Of a stretch of 6,276 bases of DNA, positions 5,233-6,276 are shown piece after piece (the stretch's first letter is position 1; the number at the start of each line of letters is the position of its first letter). The notes under the pieces are model-generated. The model had not been told where the DNA came from, ran no database searches, and worked only from the letters and a program-made list of their open reading frames with translations. This DNA is from Gammaproteobacteria bacterium. GTDB lineage: Bacteria > Pseudomonadota > Gammaproteobacteria > Pseudomonadales > Pseudohongiellaceae. The translations under genes and the position numbers were made by a program. The stretch covers positions 8,565 to 14,840 of the forward strand of contig JAESUV010000006.1 in NCBI GenBank assembly GCA_016762975.1, given 5' to 3'.

Positions 5233-6156
5233 ATGAAAGGCTTAATCGTTGATAGTAATAAATGCTTTGCTCTTAAAGAAAACCTAACCCGTCCAGTAGC
5301 AGAGCTGGATGAAGTATTAGTGAAGGTAAAAAGTGCTTCTGTAAACCCTTTTGATGAAGAGAGCGCTGCAGGACGTTTTGATGCTTATTTTGCTGAGTAT
5401 AAGGTTGATAAAGAAGTGCAGTCAGGACTGGAATTCTCAGGCATTGTTGAATCTGACGGTCAAAAATTTAAACGCGGCGATAAGGTATTTGGCTATGTCA
5501 ACATGATCACTGGCTGGAAAAGTCACGCTGAATACCTTGCGATAAATGAAAATCAGATGGCGCTTATGCCCAACAATTTAACCTTCCCGCAAGCTGCTGC
5601 TATACCGTTAGGTTCATTGACCACCCTAGTCGCCCTGCAAGATGTTGGGCGCCTTAAGGCCGGTATGAAGTTACTAATAATCGGTGCAGCGGGTGGCTTG
5701 GGAATTCAAGGTATTCAAATAGGTAAATTACTTGGGGGGCACGTCACCGCCATTGCCGGAAATTCTCAAACTGAGTTTTTGAGGCCTTATGGCGCAGATA
5801 TAGTTCATGACTACAACCAGGTTAGCATTAAAGACATTAGCGATACTTTTGACCTAATTCTTGATTTATCCAATGCGCAAAACCTAGAGGATATGAAAAA
5901 GCGCTTAACACCTAAAGGGATGTTTATTCCCGCTGAACCTACCCAAGAAAATGGCGGTGAGTCGGAAGATCCACAGGTTGGTTATTTAATGGTTATGGAG
6001 GGTAATTTTGAAAAGCTTAGCCGTATTGCAAACTGGGTATCAGAGGGAAAACTACGTGCCGTGATTGATAAAGAGTTTCATTTTTCAGATTACCTTCAGG
6101 CGTTTTCTCGCCTAAAGGAGAAAGGTCGTCGAGGTCGTATTATCTTAAACTGGTAA
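5233..6156 (+). CDS. Zinc-free MDR-family oxidoreductase (NAD(P)H:quinone/enone reductase-like)
   Basis: A 307-residue medium-chain dehydrogenase/reductase of the quinone-oxidoreductase branch, a soluble NAD(P)H enzyme that usually reduces quinones or activated double bonds. The N-terminal GroES-like half (about 1-120) carries SVNPFD (36-41) and GLEFSGIVE...GDKVFGY. The Rossmann half (about 125-260) has the cofactor motif GAAGGLG at 151-157. The only cysteine is C11 and no catalytic or structural zinc ligands are visible, so it is not a zinc alcohol dehydrogenase. The ATG at 5233 is chosen because GGAG (5222-5225) lies seven bases upstream; the adjacent ATG at 5230 is a close alternative, and the upstream TTG at 5212 lacks support. 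It is divergent from the TetR gene and controlled by the shared operators, so it is probably induced by a compound it detoxifies. Substrate unknown. Confidence 0.87.
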   Translation: MKGLIVDSNKCFALKENLTRPVAELDEVLVKVKSASVNPFDEESAAGRFDAYFAEYKVDKEVQSGLEFSGIVESDGQKFKRGDKVFGYVNMITGWKSHAEYLAINENQMALMPNNLTFPQAAAIPLGSLTTLVALQDVGRLKAGMKLLIIGAAGGLGIQGIQIGKLLGGHVTAIAGNSQTEFLRPYGADIVHDYNQVSIKDISDTFDLILDLSNAQNLEDMKKRLTPKGMFIPAEPTQENGGESEDPQVGYLMVMEGNFEKLSRIANWVSEGKLRAVIDKEFHFSDYLQAFSRLKEKGRRGRIILNW

Positions 6157-6167
6157 AATATTGAATT

Positions 6168-6205
6168 AAAGGGGTCAGTGTCTGAGATATCCCCAGAAAA
6201 TATCT
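6168..6205 (+). repeat. RAYT-type motif with small hairpins after the reductase gene
   Basis: AAAGGGGTCAG (6168-6178) repeats, with one base changed, the AAAGGGGACAG and AAAGGGGGCAG motifs at 3454-3464 and 3469-3479. TCAG-TGT-CTGA (6175-6185) can fold as a small hairpin, and AGATAT (6185-6190) can pair with ATATCT (6200-6205). No T-run follows, so this is not a Rho-independent terminator. It may be a REP-like site of the same transposase type or the edge of a second such element. The remaining bases to 6276 show no gene. Confidence 0.45.
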
Positions 6206-6276
6206 AGAAGTATTAACGAGTTAAGCTAACTAAAGTGCATACATGACACGATAAAACTCTCCAACAGGCGACCAAA

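Noticed and set aside
6185..6205. Rho-independent terminator for the reductase gene
   Set aside because: The 6-bp AT-rich stem is weak and is not followed by a T-run.
6226..6276. Possible C-terminal tail of a minus-strand gene entering from the right edge
   Set aside because: Only 16 codons are open before the TAG, which is expected by chance, and no motif is visible.

Overview
This window looks like chromosomal DNA of a Gram-negative bacterium, most likely a marine gammaproteobacterium. This is inferred from the secreted c-type cytochrome fused to a copper-monooxygenase-like domain, the REP-associated tyrosine transposase with its GGGG-C-rich flanks, and the tRNA-derived sequence. No marker gene fixes the taxon.

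Left part (1-2195, minus strand): two exported proteins in one operon. The upstream gene (861-2195) encodes a cytochrome c domain followed by a two-domain copper type II monooxygenase-like module that retains candidate copper ligands. Its stop codon overlaps the start of the next gene (TGATG), a 287-residue N-terminal part of a secreted beta-rich protein that runs off the left edge. The two products probably act together in the periplasm or at the cell surface; the substrate cannot be told.

Middle (2196-2854): about 660 bases without a gene. It holds the 3' half of a CAU-anticodon tRNA (2592-2636) that breaks off exactly at the anticodon loop, the usual scar of tyrosine-recombinase integration. 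A weaker, partial copy of the tRNA tail lies 73 bases to its left. If this is an attachment site, its orientation puts the inserted DNA to its right, so everything from about 2637 on may be acquired. The right-hand genes are visibly more AT-rich than the left operon, which fits.

Right part (2855-6156): a stand-alone CinA C-terminal-domain protein (plus), a REP-associated tyrosine transposase (minus) bounded by imperfect inverted repeats and a tandem 15-bp repeat, a small two-helix membrane protein (minus), and a divergent pair made of a TetR-type repressor (minus) and a zinc-free quinone-oxidoreductase-like reductase (plus). Between the divergent pair lie two copies of a 16-bp palindromic operator in opposite orientation, placed on overlapping divergent promoters. 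This is a compact self-regulated reductase switch and the clearest regulatory logic in the window. The repressor's start is moved to 5112 because the predicted promoter lies downstream of the longer reading frame's ATG. After the reductase, the last 120 bases carry a third copy of the transposase-associated AAAGGGGNCAG motif and small hairpins.
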